Shown here: positions 1-7,815 of the stretch, piece by piece | How positions within the stretch are numbered: position 1 is the first letter of the stretch | How the letters are laid out: each line of letters begins with the position of its first letter | Source of the DNA: Microbacterium dextranolyticum | GTDB lineage: Bacteria > Actinomycetota > Actinomycetes > Actinomycetales > Microbacteriaceae | NCBI RefSeq assembly: GCF_016907295.1 | Contig: NZ_JAFBBR010000001.1 | Location: 744,001-808,000, forward strand | DNA length: 64,000 nucleotides | Direction: 5' to 3' | Translations under genes and position numbers: made by a program | The notes under the pieces: model-generated | What the model saw: the letters and a program-made list of their open reading frames with translations, nothing else | Databases searched by the model: none | Told to the model about the DNA's origin: nothing

Positions 1-1198
1 GTATGCGCGCCGCCGATCGCGCCGCTCCCGCGGCCATGCGTCCGCCGTGCGAGCCGAGTCGTGAGCCGATGCCGTCGGCGGCGACAGCGCCCGCGAAGCT
101 GAACAGTCCGAAGATCGCGAACGGTGCGAACGCGACGAGCACGAGGCCGACGATGAGCGGCCACGATTGGGGGTTCCAGATCGTCTTCACCGATGCCAGG
201 CCGTTGATGATCAGCGTGACGAAGCCGATCGTGAGTGGACCGGTGAGCAGTAGGACGAAGATCGCCGAGACATAGCGGACCACCCACTGCGGTCCGATCC
301 CGCGCACGGGGAACAGCATCCAGGCGACCGGGCCGACCATGATCAGAGCGGCGAGCACGATGTTGCGGAACGCGAACACCAGCATCAGCAGCAGCATCCC
401 GAGCATCAGCAGGAAGTGGATGAGGAAGGCGAAGAAGTAGTTCGCTTGACCGCCCGCCCACATCACCGACTGCAGCGTCGAGTACAGGCCGTCGCGGCCG
501 TCCTGCGCCATGATGTACCAGGTCATGTCGTCGACGGCGTTGAGCAGGTGCCCGGTGAACCACAGCGAGATGGGCACCGCAGGGACGGCGATGAACGATC
601 GCACCAGCGCGCCGACGAGTTCTTCCCGGTCGCCGGAGGCGACGGCCGCGGCGATCGCCCACACCATCGCGCCGAAGGTGATCACGAGAATCGCCCACTG
701 CCAGAACGACCACTGATCGACCGCGGCCGTCCACAGGAGCGTCGAGGTGTCGAAGCGCATGTTGTCGGCGACGAGGAACATCATGCCTGTGGCGGCGAGT
801 GCCATTCCCCGCCCGGCATTCTCGAACGTGACGCACACGGCGTCGCCCAAGCTGCAGCCGTACTTCACGATGAGGGCGCGCCCGCCGTCAGCCTGGATCG
901 CCTGCACGTGACCCTCGTAGGTCGTACACACGGTCGTCCGCGCTCCGTCGATGGAAACACCGACGAAGCACTGCTGCGCCGTGACGTTGTTCGGATCGTT
1001 CGGCGTGCAGGTGACCTGGTCGCTCGCGCGCTGGCAGTCGACGTCGAATGCCGGCGCCGACCAGGGCTCGCCGCTCACGGCATCCATCGGGACGATCCGC
1101 GCGGCATCCGTCTCGACGGCGTGCGCGCCGGAGCCCGACCCGAGGACGAGCAGCAACCCGACCACGAAGCCGATCCGAAGAGCGCGCGAGACGTTCAT
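1..1198 (-). CDS. TrbL/VirB6-like conjugal transfer membrane protein (partial)
   Basis: This reading frame stays open from an ATG at 1198 to the window edge, giving at least 399 residues; the C-terminus is missing. The first 29 or so residues form a signal peptide ending in AHA. A Cys-containing exported segment follows (about residues 30-140), then at least five hydrophobic spans rich in Leu, Val and Met. This layout matches the polytopic channel component of type IV secretion systems in actinobacterial conjugative elements. Its start overlaps the upstream gene's stop (TGATG), so the two are translationally coupled. No catalytic motif is expected. The VirB6/TrbL assignment rests on topology and neighbours, not on a diagnostic motif. 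Confidence 0.65.
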   Translation of the reverse strand, partial: MNVSRALRIGFVVGLLLVLGSGSGAHAVETDAARIVPMDAVSGEPWSAPAFDVDCQRASDQVTCTPNDPNNVTAQQCFVGVSIDGARTTVCTTYEGHVQAIQADGGRALIVKYGCSLGDAVCVTFENAGRGMALAATGMMFLVADNMRFDTSTLLWTAAVDQWSFWQWAILVITFGAMVWAIAAAVASGDREELVGALVRSFIAVPAVPISLWFTGHLLNAVDDMTWYIMAQDGRDGLYSTLQSVMWAGGQANYFFAFLIHFLLMLGMLLLMLVFAFRNIVLAALIMVGPVAWMLFPVRGIGPQWVVRYVSAIFVLLLTGPLTIGFVTLIINGLASVKTIWNPQSWPLIVGLVLVAFAPFAIFGLFSFAGAVAADGIGSRLGSHGGRMAAGAARSAARI

Positions 1199-1494
1199 CA
1201 GAATCCGAAGTCGAAGTTCACGAACCACGCGAACAGGCCGGATGCCGCGCCGAGCACGGCCGCGGCGATGAAGATCCAGAGGATGTTCTCGCCGGCCCAC
1301 GTGCGCACACGATCGGACGCGAGGCCGCGGAACGCGAGCGCTGCGCCGGCGATGATCAGCATGATCAGCACGACGAGCATGGCGCCGGCGAGGATGTACG
1401 ACGCGATCACTTGGAAGCCCTGGAAGAACGGGGCGGAGAAGTCCGGCTGGATGTCGGGGACATCGACATCCGTCGGCACGGTGTGAATGGACAT
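1198..1494 (-). CDS. Small two-span membrane protein, possible pilin-like transfer component
   Basis: The product is 98 residues: a polar N-terminus of about 25 residues, a long hydrophobic span (about 27-55) and a second span (about 69-94) separated by a short charged loop (RGLASDRVRTW). Size and two-span topology resemble VirB2/TrbC-type pilins or small membrane proteins that precede the VirB6-like gene in actinobacterial elements. There is no typical cleaved signal peptide. It lies 19 bp after the M23 peptidase gene and overlaps the next gene by one base, so it belongs to the same operon. The pilin role is inferred. Confidence 0.6.
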   Translation of the reverse strand: MSIHTVPTDVDVPDIQPDFSAPFFQGFQVIASYILAGAMLVVLIMLIIAGAALAFRGLASDRVRTWAGENILWIFIAAAVLGAASGLFAWFVNFDFGF

Positions 1495-1513
1495 GATCGT
1501 TCTCCTTCGTTGA

Positions 1514-2128
1514 TTACTTCAGGCGGAGGCCGAGGTTGGCCATGAACGGCTCCGGGTCGATGCGCACGCCGGAATCGCGGACTTCGAAATGCAGGTGGCA
1601 TCCGCTCGACCGGCCCGTCGAGCCCTCGGCGCCGAGTGGTGTGCCGGCGGACACCTCGTCGCCGACGCCCACGCGCAGCGACTCCCACTGCATGTGTCCG
1701 TAGATGGTGACGACGCCGCCGCCGTGATCGATGACGACGGCGTTGCCGTAGTCGAAGTACGCGCCGGCGACCGTCACGCGGCCGGGTCCGGCGGCGAAGA
1801 CGGTCGCGCCGCAGGGCTGGTCCATGTCGTAACCGCGGTGGTCGGACTTGCAGTAGCTGCACCCCTCAACCGGGTGATAGCCGAACCCTCGTCCCTTCGC
1901 ATAGTCACCCGCGAGCGGGTAGCCCCACTCTCCGCTGACCGCAGGAAGTTCCGTATCGCTCACGGGTTGGTTCGCCGTCGCGCTGGCGCCGGAGACCGCG
2001 AAGGGGATAGCGATGAGCGGCGTGAGGAGGAACCCCGTGCCGAGCAGGACGACCAGGATTGCCCCTATCAGGATCTTCCGGCCAGTCCTCGTGTTGAGGG
2101 CTGCGGCGGCGATCACCGGGGCTCCCAT
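1514..2128 (-). CDS. M23 family metallopeptidase of the transfer region
   Basis: The 204-residue product has one N-terminal membrane span (about 18-45) and a LytM-like peptidase domain. The zinc motifs are visible: His97 and Asp101 (HRGYD), His145 in YGHM, and His178/His180 in CHLHFEV. M23 enzymes cut peptide cross-links in peptidoglycan; in a conjugation operon the expected role is local opening of the wall for the secretion channel. Two extra Cys near the zinc site (EGCSYC) may form a disulphide outside the cell. It lies one base after the next upstream gene, in one operon. Confidence 0.88.
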   Translation of the reverse strand: MGAPVIAAAALNTRTGRKILIGAILVVLLGTGFLLTPLIAIPFAVSGASATANQPVSDTELPAVSGEWGYPLAGDYAKGRGFGYHPVEGCSYCKSDHRGYDMDQPCGATVFAAGPGRVTVAGAYFDYGNAVVIDHGGGVVTIYGHMQWESLRVGVGDEVSAGTPLGAEGSTGRSSGCHLHFEVRDSGVRIDPEPFMANLGLRLK

Positions 2129-2129
2129 G

Positions 2130-2882
2130 TCAGGGCTCCAACGGCTCCGTGAAGTACCGGACGACCTTGCAGTCTCCTGACCGCTGGTCGGTGTCGGGGG
2201 TGGGCACGGATGCCGCGCCGCACAGCACCTGGACGCTCACGCGCACGTGGTCGTCGTACGACGTCTCCCCGCCCGAGCCATCCGAACGGGTGAAGCTCAA
2301 CGTGACATCGGCGGTGCCGATGGACATGTCGCCCGACGGGTCGTCGGTCACCGGAACGTTGGTGATCTCGCTGGTGACGACGGCCACCACGCGACCGTCC
2401 TCGCCCGCGAGCGAGTCCCACTCGTCCTTGGGGAGCACGACGCCCTGCCGCAACTCCGTCTGCGAGTCGGTCATCGCTGCGAGCTGGTCAGCCTCGGAAG
2501 TGAAGCGGGTGTCCGGCGTGAACCACGTGTCGAGGTAGTCGAGCCACTCCTCGCGCGTGCTCTTGGTCGTGTCGAAGGTGGATGCCGCCGCAAGCGCCGC
2601 GCGGATGTAGATGTCGGCGTCCGTCGTGATCGGCTCGGGCGTCCATCCGCGGTCGGCGGCGGTCGGGTCGACGACCGCGCCGGTGGGTTGGGGATGAGGA
2701 TCAGGGTCGGCGGAGCTCGTGGGGTCCGCGGAGGCAGTCCCTCTAGTGGTCGGCGATGGTGTCGGCGTCGGCCGCGCGAGCACCGCGCTCACGATGATGG
2801 CGACGATGCCCGCGAGCAGCACGATCCCGCCGATGATCGCCCATGCGACTCCGCGGCGTCCCGAACTCTGGCTCATCATCAC
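2130..2882 (-). CDS. Single-span membrane protein of the transfer operon
   Basis: The 250-residue product has one membrane span (about residues 12-36), a Pro/Thr-rich linker, and an extracytoplasmic domain of about 170 residues. That domain begins with a helical stretch (AALAAASTFDTTKSTREEWL) and continues with predicted strands. The shape, with a span, a linker and an NTF2-like alpha+beta domain, recalls VirB8/TcpC-type scaffold proteins of conjugation systems, but I see no decisive motif. It is followed one base later by the M23 peptidase and preceded by a short gene, so it is operonic. Start choice among three ATGs (2874-2882) is uncertain. Confidence 0.6.
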   Translation of the reverse strand: MMMSQSSGRRGVAWAIIGGIVLLAGIVAIIVSAVLARPTPTPSPTTRGTASADPTSSADPDPHPQPTGAVVDPTAADRGWTPEPITTDADIYIRAALAAASTFDTTKSTREEWLDYLDTWFTPDTRFTSEADQLAAMTDSQTELRQGVVLPKDEWDSLAGEDGRVVAVVTSEITNVPVTDDPSGDMSIGTADVTLSFTRSDGSGGETSYDDHVRVSVQVLCGAASVPTPDTDQRSGDCKVVRYFTEPLEP

Positions 2883-2885
2883 CGG

Positions 2886-3170
2886 TCAGGCCTCCTGATC
2901 TTTCAGGACGGCCACCGGGCACGGGTGGAACGGCTCGCGCGTCGGTCGCCGTGTCGGCATCCTAAGCACGTCATCGCAGACCCGGTAGCGCCTTTTGTCC
3001 AGGATGTGGATAACCGACGAGGAATCGATGCCGGTGGAGGAGGGGATGGTCTGGAGTCGCAGGTTGGCCTCGGCGACCCGGTCGTTCAGATCACGCTCGA
3101 CGTGTCGCGCGGCCGACGCCGCGCAGCGCGTAATGCGCGCGAGGGTTGCGGAGACTCGACGAGTAGACAT
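2886..3170 (-). CDS. Small hypothetical protein heading the transfer operon
   Basis: This 94-residue basic protein has no recognised domain and no membrane span. An ATG at 3170 is preferred over the GTG two codons upstream. A TATACC hexamer lies about ten bases before the ATG, which would give a nearly leaderless transcript. It sits three bases upstream of the next gene and is probably first in the operon. Coding is supported mainly by position; length and composition alone would be weak evidence. Confidence 0.4.
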   Translation of the reverse strand: MSTRRVSATLARITRCAASAARHVERDLNDRVAEANLRLQTIPSSTGIDSSSVIHILDKRRYRVCDDVLRMPTRRPTREPFHPCPVAVLKDQEA

Positions 3171-3262
3171 GCCCACACGGTATAGCAGTATGGACGGAAA
3201 GTAAACAACTAAATTGTGTGCTTTGCTGGACTTCGCCTCGGGCGGTGCGCGAGACTTGAGTC
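3171..3262. promoter_or_regulatory. Divergent control region between transfer operon and wHTH gene
   Basis: This 92-bp gap separates the leftward transfer operon from the rightward winged-helix gene. It is locally AT-rich (GTAAACAACTAAATTGTG), unlike its surroundings, and holds a TATACC -10-like hexamer on the minus strand. A divergently encoded small regulator next to a transfer operon commonly controls both directions; that role is inferred. Confidence 0.45.
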
Positions 3263-3586
3263 ATGCCTCGTCTCGCGCAACCAGCGGGCTCGGAAGATGC
3301 CCAAGATCCGATCGGCCTTCTCGGCAACCTCGTCAAGGCGGCGATCCTCCGGTACCTGCGCTCGAACCCCGACGTCACGGTCGGCCCGATCTGCGACGCG
3401 TTGGATCTCGGCCCGACGACAGTGCAACCGCGGCTGAACGAGCTCGAGGCTGCCGGCCTCGTGATCGCCGACCCCCCGATGGTGCCGGGGGAGTCGCGGA
3501 AGGGCGTCTGGGTCAAGTACAGCGCGGACAACGAGGCGATCACCGACCTATACCTGCGTCTCGGGCTGGCGATCGGGGAGTTCTGA
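3263..3586 (+). CDS. Winged helix-turn-helix regulator (ArsR-like)
   Basis: The 107-residue protein shows an ArsR-like fold pattern: helix LGNLVKAAILRYL, helix-turn-helix VGPICDALDLGPTTVQPRLNELEAAG, then a wing with a strand (WVKYSADNEA). It has no metal-binding Cys/His set, so metal sensing is not supported. It is transcribed away from the conjugation genes across a 92-bp AT-richer gap and is a good candidate for a transfer or maintenance regulator of the element. Confidence 0.72.
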   Translation: MPRLAQPAGSEDAQDPIGLLGNLVKAAILRYLRSNPDVTVGPICDALDLGPTTVQPRLNELEAAGLVIADPPMVPGESRKGVWVKYSADNEAITDLYLRLGLAIGEF

Positions 3587-3610
3587 CGGGTCGCCTGTCC
3601 GACGCCCGGA

Positions 3611-3627
3611 GTATGCCTGGGGCATAC
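3611..3627. repeat. Perfect 7-3-7 inverted repeat
   Basis: GTATGCC-TGG-GGCATAC lies 25 bp after the regulator gene and just ahead of the next gene's ribosome site. It could be an operator for the regulator or a short hairpin; there is no T-run, so a terminator is less likely. Confidence 0.6.
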
Positions 3628-3644
3628 CCAAGGGGGTGGCTGCA

Positions 3645-4106
3645 GTGGACGGTTGGATGTGGGCCGTGCTCGTCATCGCGATGGCATCGACGGTCGGCCT
3701 CGTGCGGTGGAAGCAGCGCGCTCGCCGCGTATACGTGATCGACCACGTGAAGCTCGAGCTGCACCCGGCGCACATCGTCGAGGATCGTGTGGTGGAGGCT
3801 GTCTGGCGCGCCGCAATCTCGATGACGAACACGTCGCGGCGGCCGCGGTCAATCCCTGTGCTCGCAGAGCGGGCTACGGTGCGAGCGGGAGGGTACGTCT
3901 ACCTAGCCGACGTCTACCTTGACGTGGACGTGCGTGAGTTGAATCCGCGAGGAGTTGCGCTCGCGTGGATTGAGTTCGCGCTTCCCGGCGATGCGCCCGC
4001 GCCTCGCATCGACACCGGCATTCTTGATGCCGGAGGGCGTTCTCGCACGCTTCGCTGGGCGGGCAGTTCGGCGGCAAGCGAGCAACGGCCCGTCACTGTC
4101 AGTTGA
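3645..4106 (+). CDS. Hypothetical single-span membrane protein
   Basis: A GTG at 3645 is preferred because AAGGGGG lies eight bases upstream; a GTG at 3636 is the alternative. The product has about 153 residues: one N-terminal span (WMWAVLVIAMASTVGLV) with a basic stop-transfer (RWKQRARR), then a cytoplasmic domain of about 120 residues rich in predicted strands (LELHPAHIV, YLADVYLDVDV, ALAWIEFALPG). No family is recognised. It lies downstream of the winged-helix regulator and may be co-transcribed with it. Confidence 0.55.
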   Translation: MDGWMWAVLVIAMASTVGLVRWKQRARRVYVIDHVKLELHPAHIVEDRVVEAVWRAAISMTNTSRRPRSIPVLAERATVRAGGYVYLADVYLDVDVRELNPRGVALAWIEFALPGDAPAPRIDTGILDAGGRSRTLRWAGSSAASEQRPVTVS

Positions 4107-4247
4107 GGCGGTCGTTGTGCACCGGGGGCGCGGGTTCGAACCTGCGAGTATTCGCGATTTTGCCCTTCCTCGGCGGCAGCCGGATAGGCCGTGACTGGGT
4201 CGCCGACCCGCCGTTCGCCGCCCAGATGCAATGACGCGGAGCGTTCC

Positions 4248-5987
4248 TTACGGCTCGACGTCGTCGTGGACGACTGCCCTGCTGAATTCGATGCGCCCGC
4301 CAGGTAGTTGCCAGTAGTGCAACCGGCGTGCGGAAGCAGTGTTCTGCTCGAGCGCTATGCGCCAGCACGTCCCGCCATCCCGCCGGGTGACGTACGGGTC
4401 GTTGCCGCCCTGCCCTTCGCGGAGACGGTGGAGGTCGCGGCTGGGGATCTCGGGCGCGCGGCCGGTTAGGACGTCAACGAGCGCACGAAGAATCTTCTCG
4501 GTGTATGCGTCACCGAGTTCGTTCACGCTTTCCAGGAATCGAGGGCCGACGACGTATTCCCTGAGAGGGTATTGACGTTTCTCTGAGGCGCCGGTGCGGG
4601 ACGCCCACGTGCTGGTCACCTCGTGTCGCAACCATGACTCACCATCGGGCCAATCTGACCGCGCAGTTCGTGAACCACCGGCTTCCGGCTCCGGGCGAGC
4701 GCCGCGGGCCTCGCGCAACTCCTGACGGAGTCCAGCGATTATGTTGTCTCGCTCTCGGCGAAGGCCGCGCTCGCGGTGCAGCTCGGTCGAGAGGCCCGCT
4801 GACTCGTCGCGCAACTGATCGAGGGTTTCTAGGTCGGTGCCCGCGCGAAGCTCACGGCCCAGTCGGTGGAATGCATCCTTGAGTCCTGCGACCTCTTCGC
4901 GCAGTTCTGCGAGCTCCCGCGTAGGAACGGTGGGGCCGGCATCCGGGATGTCGACTGGCGTCGCCGGTCGCACCGAACCGGCGACAGCTCTCGGATCGTG
5001 CGCATCCTCTGCCGGAACTGGAGCTTCGGGCAACGCGTCGACGCCTTCGCGGAGCCACGGCGTCCCGCCGCGCAGCAGAGTGAGAGGGTCGATGAACGTG
5101 CGGTCACCGTCGACGTCGACGAGCGAGAGGCCGAGCGTGGCTCCTGTCCGCACTATGCGCGCACGGACTGTCTGTCCAACGCGCACGACGTCGCCGACCT
5201 TCACCTCCTCGTTCTCTCCTGCATCGGCGCCGGGAACGATATCGCGGCGACGAAGTCGATACTCGGCGGCAATCGGGAACAGTGCGAGGGTCGCGCTCAG
5301 TCCCGTGACCTTCACGACGCGGGCGAGTGTGACCGCTCCGTCGGTGAAACGTGCCAGGTCAACCACGGTCGGCTCGGGCGCCAGATCCCGGTCGGTCAGC
5401 CACCCTTCCACAGGGCCACCGATCGCGAGCGCGTCCGCGAGCTTGAGGGTTGGGGGGAATTCGTCGGCGACGACCATCACCCGTTCTCCGTTGGCAAGGC
5501 GCGCGACATTCCCCGTGACGCCCGAGACGAGTTCCACGGTCGCGCGCACCCAAGTGCGTCGCGGCGGGGCAACGACGGGCGCGACGGTCAACTGCGCGAG
5601 CGCGTCATCGATGAGGTCCTGCTCGACGCGTCCGGGGAAGCGGAGCAGTGACCGTTGCCAGTCGGGGTCGCGCCCGAAGTCCGGCGGGTACGACCTTGCT
5701 GCGCCGTTGAACACATGCGCCTTCGCTGGCAGGAGCCCTTCGAGGGCGTATGAGGCCTCACCGGTCAGTATCGTTACGACATCCGCGTCGCCGTCGAGCT
5801 CCTGGGCGATGTGTTCGGGGTCGAAGTCATACTCACCGTCCGGCCCCGTGCTTATGACGACTAGAGGTCTATTTCGGACATCGAGGATCTCGTGCGCAAG
5901 TTGGATAGCCTCGGCCGAATTCGCGACGTGTCTCATGCTGCTCATCATGGCGTGAGCCCACGACACCGCCGGCATGTTGGACGCCAC
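4248..5987 (-). CDS. Multidomain protein: N-terminal alpha/beta, S1-like, coiled coil, RelE-like end
   Basis: The product has up to 579 residues; an ATG at 5934 (MRHVANS) is an alternative start. I do not recognise a characterised family. Visible parts are an N-terminal alpha/beta region (RPLVVISTG, DADVVTILTG, VFNGAARSYPPDF); a middle region with an S1/OB-like segment (VGDVVRVGQTVRARIV, then LGLSLVD); a long heptad-like coiled coil around residues 385-460; and a compact C-terminal domain of about 100 residues ending LHYWQLPGGRIEFSRAVVHD. That last domain resembles RelE/ParE-type toxins in pattern (helices, then strands with a conserved Arg). It is single-gene cargo on the minus strand with no partner antitoxin nearby. 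RNA or translation targeting is a guess. Confidence 0.6.
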   Translation of the reverse strand: MASNMPAVSWAHAMMSSMRHVANSAEAIQLAHEILDVRNRPLVVISTGPDGEYDFDPEHIAQELDGDADVVTILTGEASYALEGLLPAKAHVFNGAARSYPPDFGRDPDWQRSLLRFPGRVEQDLIDDALAQLTVAPVVAPPRRTWVRATVELVSGVTGNVARLANGERVMVVADEFPPTLKLADALAIGGPVEGWLTDRDLAPEPTVVDLARFTDGAVTLARVVKVTGLSATLALFPIAAEYRLRRRDIVPGADAGENEEVKVGDVVRVGQTVRARIVRTGATLGLSLVDVDGDRTFIDPLTLLRGGTPWLREGVDALPEAPVPAEDAHDPRAVAGSVRPATPVDIPDAGPTVPTRELAELREEVAGLKDAFHRLGRELRAGTDLETLDQLRDESAGLSTELHRERGLRRERDNIIAGLRQELREARGARPEPEAGGSRTARSDWPDGESWLRHEVTSTWASRTGASEKRQYPLREYVVGPRFLESVNELGDAYTEKILRALVDVLTGRAPEIPSRDLHRLREGQGGNDPYVTRRDGGTCWRIALEQNTASARRLHYWQLPGGRIEFSRAVVHDDVEP

Positions 5988-6194
5988 TTCCTGGAACTCA
6001 TGTCTGTCCGGGGCGCCGCCCCGCGGAGCGGCGCCTGGCCGGCCCGTGATCGGGGCTCTTGCGCGCTTCCGGTAAGCCGCCTCGCACGGAGGTGCATGCC
6101 ATGTCTGACGCCATGGCTAGGTTCGGCGTGTGACTGTCGAGTTCACTTCTTCGCCCACCGTCGCGTGCGGCCCGATCGTGGGAACGGTGCGCTG

Positions 6195-6677
6195 ATGCTC
6201 CCGGGGGCGTCGGACGGATGGGTACCGCTTCCGGAGGGTTGGGTCATTCATGACCGTAGGGTGATCACGCGTCGCGCACTAGAAGACGTTTTCGCCTGGT
6301 TCCCGATTCCGGATCCGCGTGGATATGCCGGGATCGGACTGGCTCTGCTGGACAAGACCGACGTTGCGCGCGAGTTCTGGATGTGGACAGACGCCTCCGA
6401 GGAGAGGGTGGCGCGCATCGTCCGACTCGGCTACCGACGATATGTTGTAGAGCTGCATGGCACGAATGGGTGCGCCGTGCTCGAGTATCCTGACCGCCCC
6501 ACCGAGGAGCATCGCGTAGCAAGCGAGGAGCAGGACGTTCTCGGTCACCCCATGGTGTCGCCAGCGAGAACTTTCTCGTCGTCGGTTATGGCGGAGAGTT
6601 GCGCGCGCATGTGGCTCGACCACGGACGCGTGCACGACGGATTCGAGCTTGGTCGGTGGGAGACTGGCGGAACGTAG
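6195..6677 (+). CDS. Hypothetical protein, 160 residues
   Basis: The ATG at 6195 overlaps the end of a short upstream frame (CTGATG). The N-terminal half (ALEDVFAWFPIPDPRGYAG, EFWMWTDASEERV) looks folded, with several aromatic residues; the C-terminal third is low in hydrophobics. No domain or motif is recognised. It lies between the 579-residue gene and the DUF2510 gene and runs in the direction of the latter. Coding is plausible but not certain. Confidence 0.4.
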   Translation: MLPGASDGWVPLPEGWVIHDRRVITRRALEDVFAWFPIPDPRGYAGIGLALLDKTDVAREFWMWTDASEERVARIVRLGYRRYVVELHGTNGCAVLEYPDRPTEEHRVASEEQDVLGHPMVSPARTFSSSVMAESCARMWLDHGRVHDGFELGRWETGGT

Positions 6678-6738
6678 CCGGACTTTCGGTGCGAAGGGGC
6701 CGACTAACCTCATCACAAAGGGACAAGGTGGCGGACGT

Positions 6739-7815
6739 ATGGCAAAGCGCGACGACCATGCGGATTTCATCGAGGTCATCGCGAAGGTGCCACGTGTCGG
6801 TAGGGACGGGGCTCCGATCACGCCAGACGACCTCGCTACCGGTGGAGCGCGGCGCGACGATGGAAGCCTCTCAGCGTTGGCGTATGACATGCGTATGCGC
6901 GACGACGATGAAATCGACGAAGTCGTTGCTCCGTCATACGTAAGCACGGGGAACGAGCGACTCCAGGCTGAGTCCGAGACGGTTAGCCTGGGCGGCGCGC
7001 TCGCAGGGCTGGCTCTGATCGGACTGACGATCGGTGCACTGTCGGTAGCGGGCTCAGTCCAGGAGAAGAGGCGTCGCCGGCGCGACCACCGCCGGCTACC
7101 GTCGCGAGTCGAGCCCATCGCGGCCCCGCCAGGCTGGTATGAGCTAGACGATGGGCGCCTGCGGTGGTGGGACGGCTCTGACTGGACCGAGCACTTCCAG
7201 CCCGCCCCAAGAAGCGAGGACGCACCTGCAGGCTGGTATGACGATGGCTCCGGTCGTCAACGATGGTGGGACGGCATCGCATGGACTCAGCACTTCCAGC
7301 CAGCACGTGCGCTCACCTCGGGTGCTCCGCAGGCCGGCGGCCAGAGCTTTGTAGAGTCGACTTCGCAGGCGATGGACGTGAGCAACGACGTACCGCGGAT
7401 CGCGATGAGCAGCGCCGAATGGCAGGAGCGAATGCGCGCCATGCTGCTCGCTCGAGCGATCAGTGAACAGCAGTGGCGGCTTCTATCGAGGGCACGCATC
7501 GAGGATGCCGGAGATGAGCTGCTTGGGTGGCAGCAGCACCTGGCATCCCTCACGCCTCAGCAGTTCTCGGATCAGTTGAACAATGCACTCGAAGCGGATC
7601 CTGGCTTCGCCCAAGCGGCGCTGGAAACCGCGCGGGCCGGGTGGTACGACGATGGTTCCGGACAGGAACGGTGGTGGACCGGTTCGGAATGGACCGACGA
7701 GTACCGGGCGGAGCGGCTCGCCGTCCGCAGCACGACGAACCCTTCGGCCGCTCCCGGGATGTACGACGATGGTTCCGGAAGGGCCCGCTGGTGGAACGGG
7801 CAGAGCTGGGTCTAA
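6739..7815 (+). CDS. Membrane protein with four DUF2510 repeats
   Basis: The start at 6739 (MAKRDD) follows an AAGGTGG element. The product has 358 residues: a polar N-terminus, one membrane span (about 80-102: GGALAGLALIGLTIGALSV), a basic linker, two DUF2510 modules (PGWYELDDGRLRWWDG; AGWYDDGSGRQRWWDG), a helical region of about 90 residues, and two more modules (AGWYDDGSGQERWWTG; PGMYDDGSGRARWWNG). DUF2510 is a short Trp-rich, WW-like actinobacterial domain usually found on membrane proteins; its ligand is unknown. The gene converges with the TM2-domain gene, and their stop codons overlap by three bases. Confidence 0.8.
   Translation: MAKRDDHADFIEVIAKVPRVGRDGAPITPDDLATGGARRDDGSLSALAYDMRMRDDDEIDEVVAPSYVSTGNERLQAESETVSLGGALAGLALIGLTIGALSVAGSVQEKRRRRRDHRRLPSRVEPIAAPPGWYELDDGRLRWWDGSDWTEHFQPAPRSEDAPAGWYDDGSGRQRWWDGIAWTQHFQPARALTSGAPQAGGQSFVESTSQAMDVSNDVPRIAMSSAEWQERMRAMLLARAISEQQWRLLSRARIEDAGDELLGWQQHLASLTPQQFSDQLNNALEADPGFAQAALETARAGWYDDGSGQERWWTGSEWTDEYRAERLAVRSTTNPSAAPGMYDDGSGRARWWNGQSWV

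Noticed and set aside
416..1486. Long plus-strand open frame of 356 codons
   Set aside because: It is rich in Arg, His and Asp, has no domain, and lies opposite the well-supported minus-strand VirB6-like gene; it is a high-GC shadow.
6130..6195. Short 21-codon frame ending at the start of the 160-residue gene
   Set aside because: The TGATG overlap suggested a leader peptide, but there is no ribosome site or sequence feature to support it.
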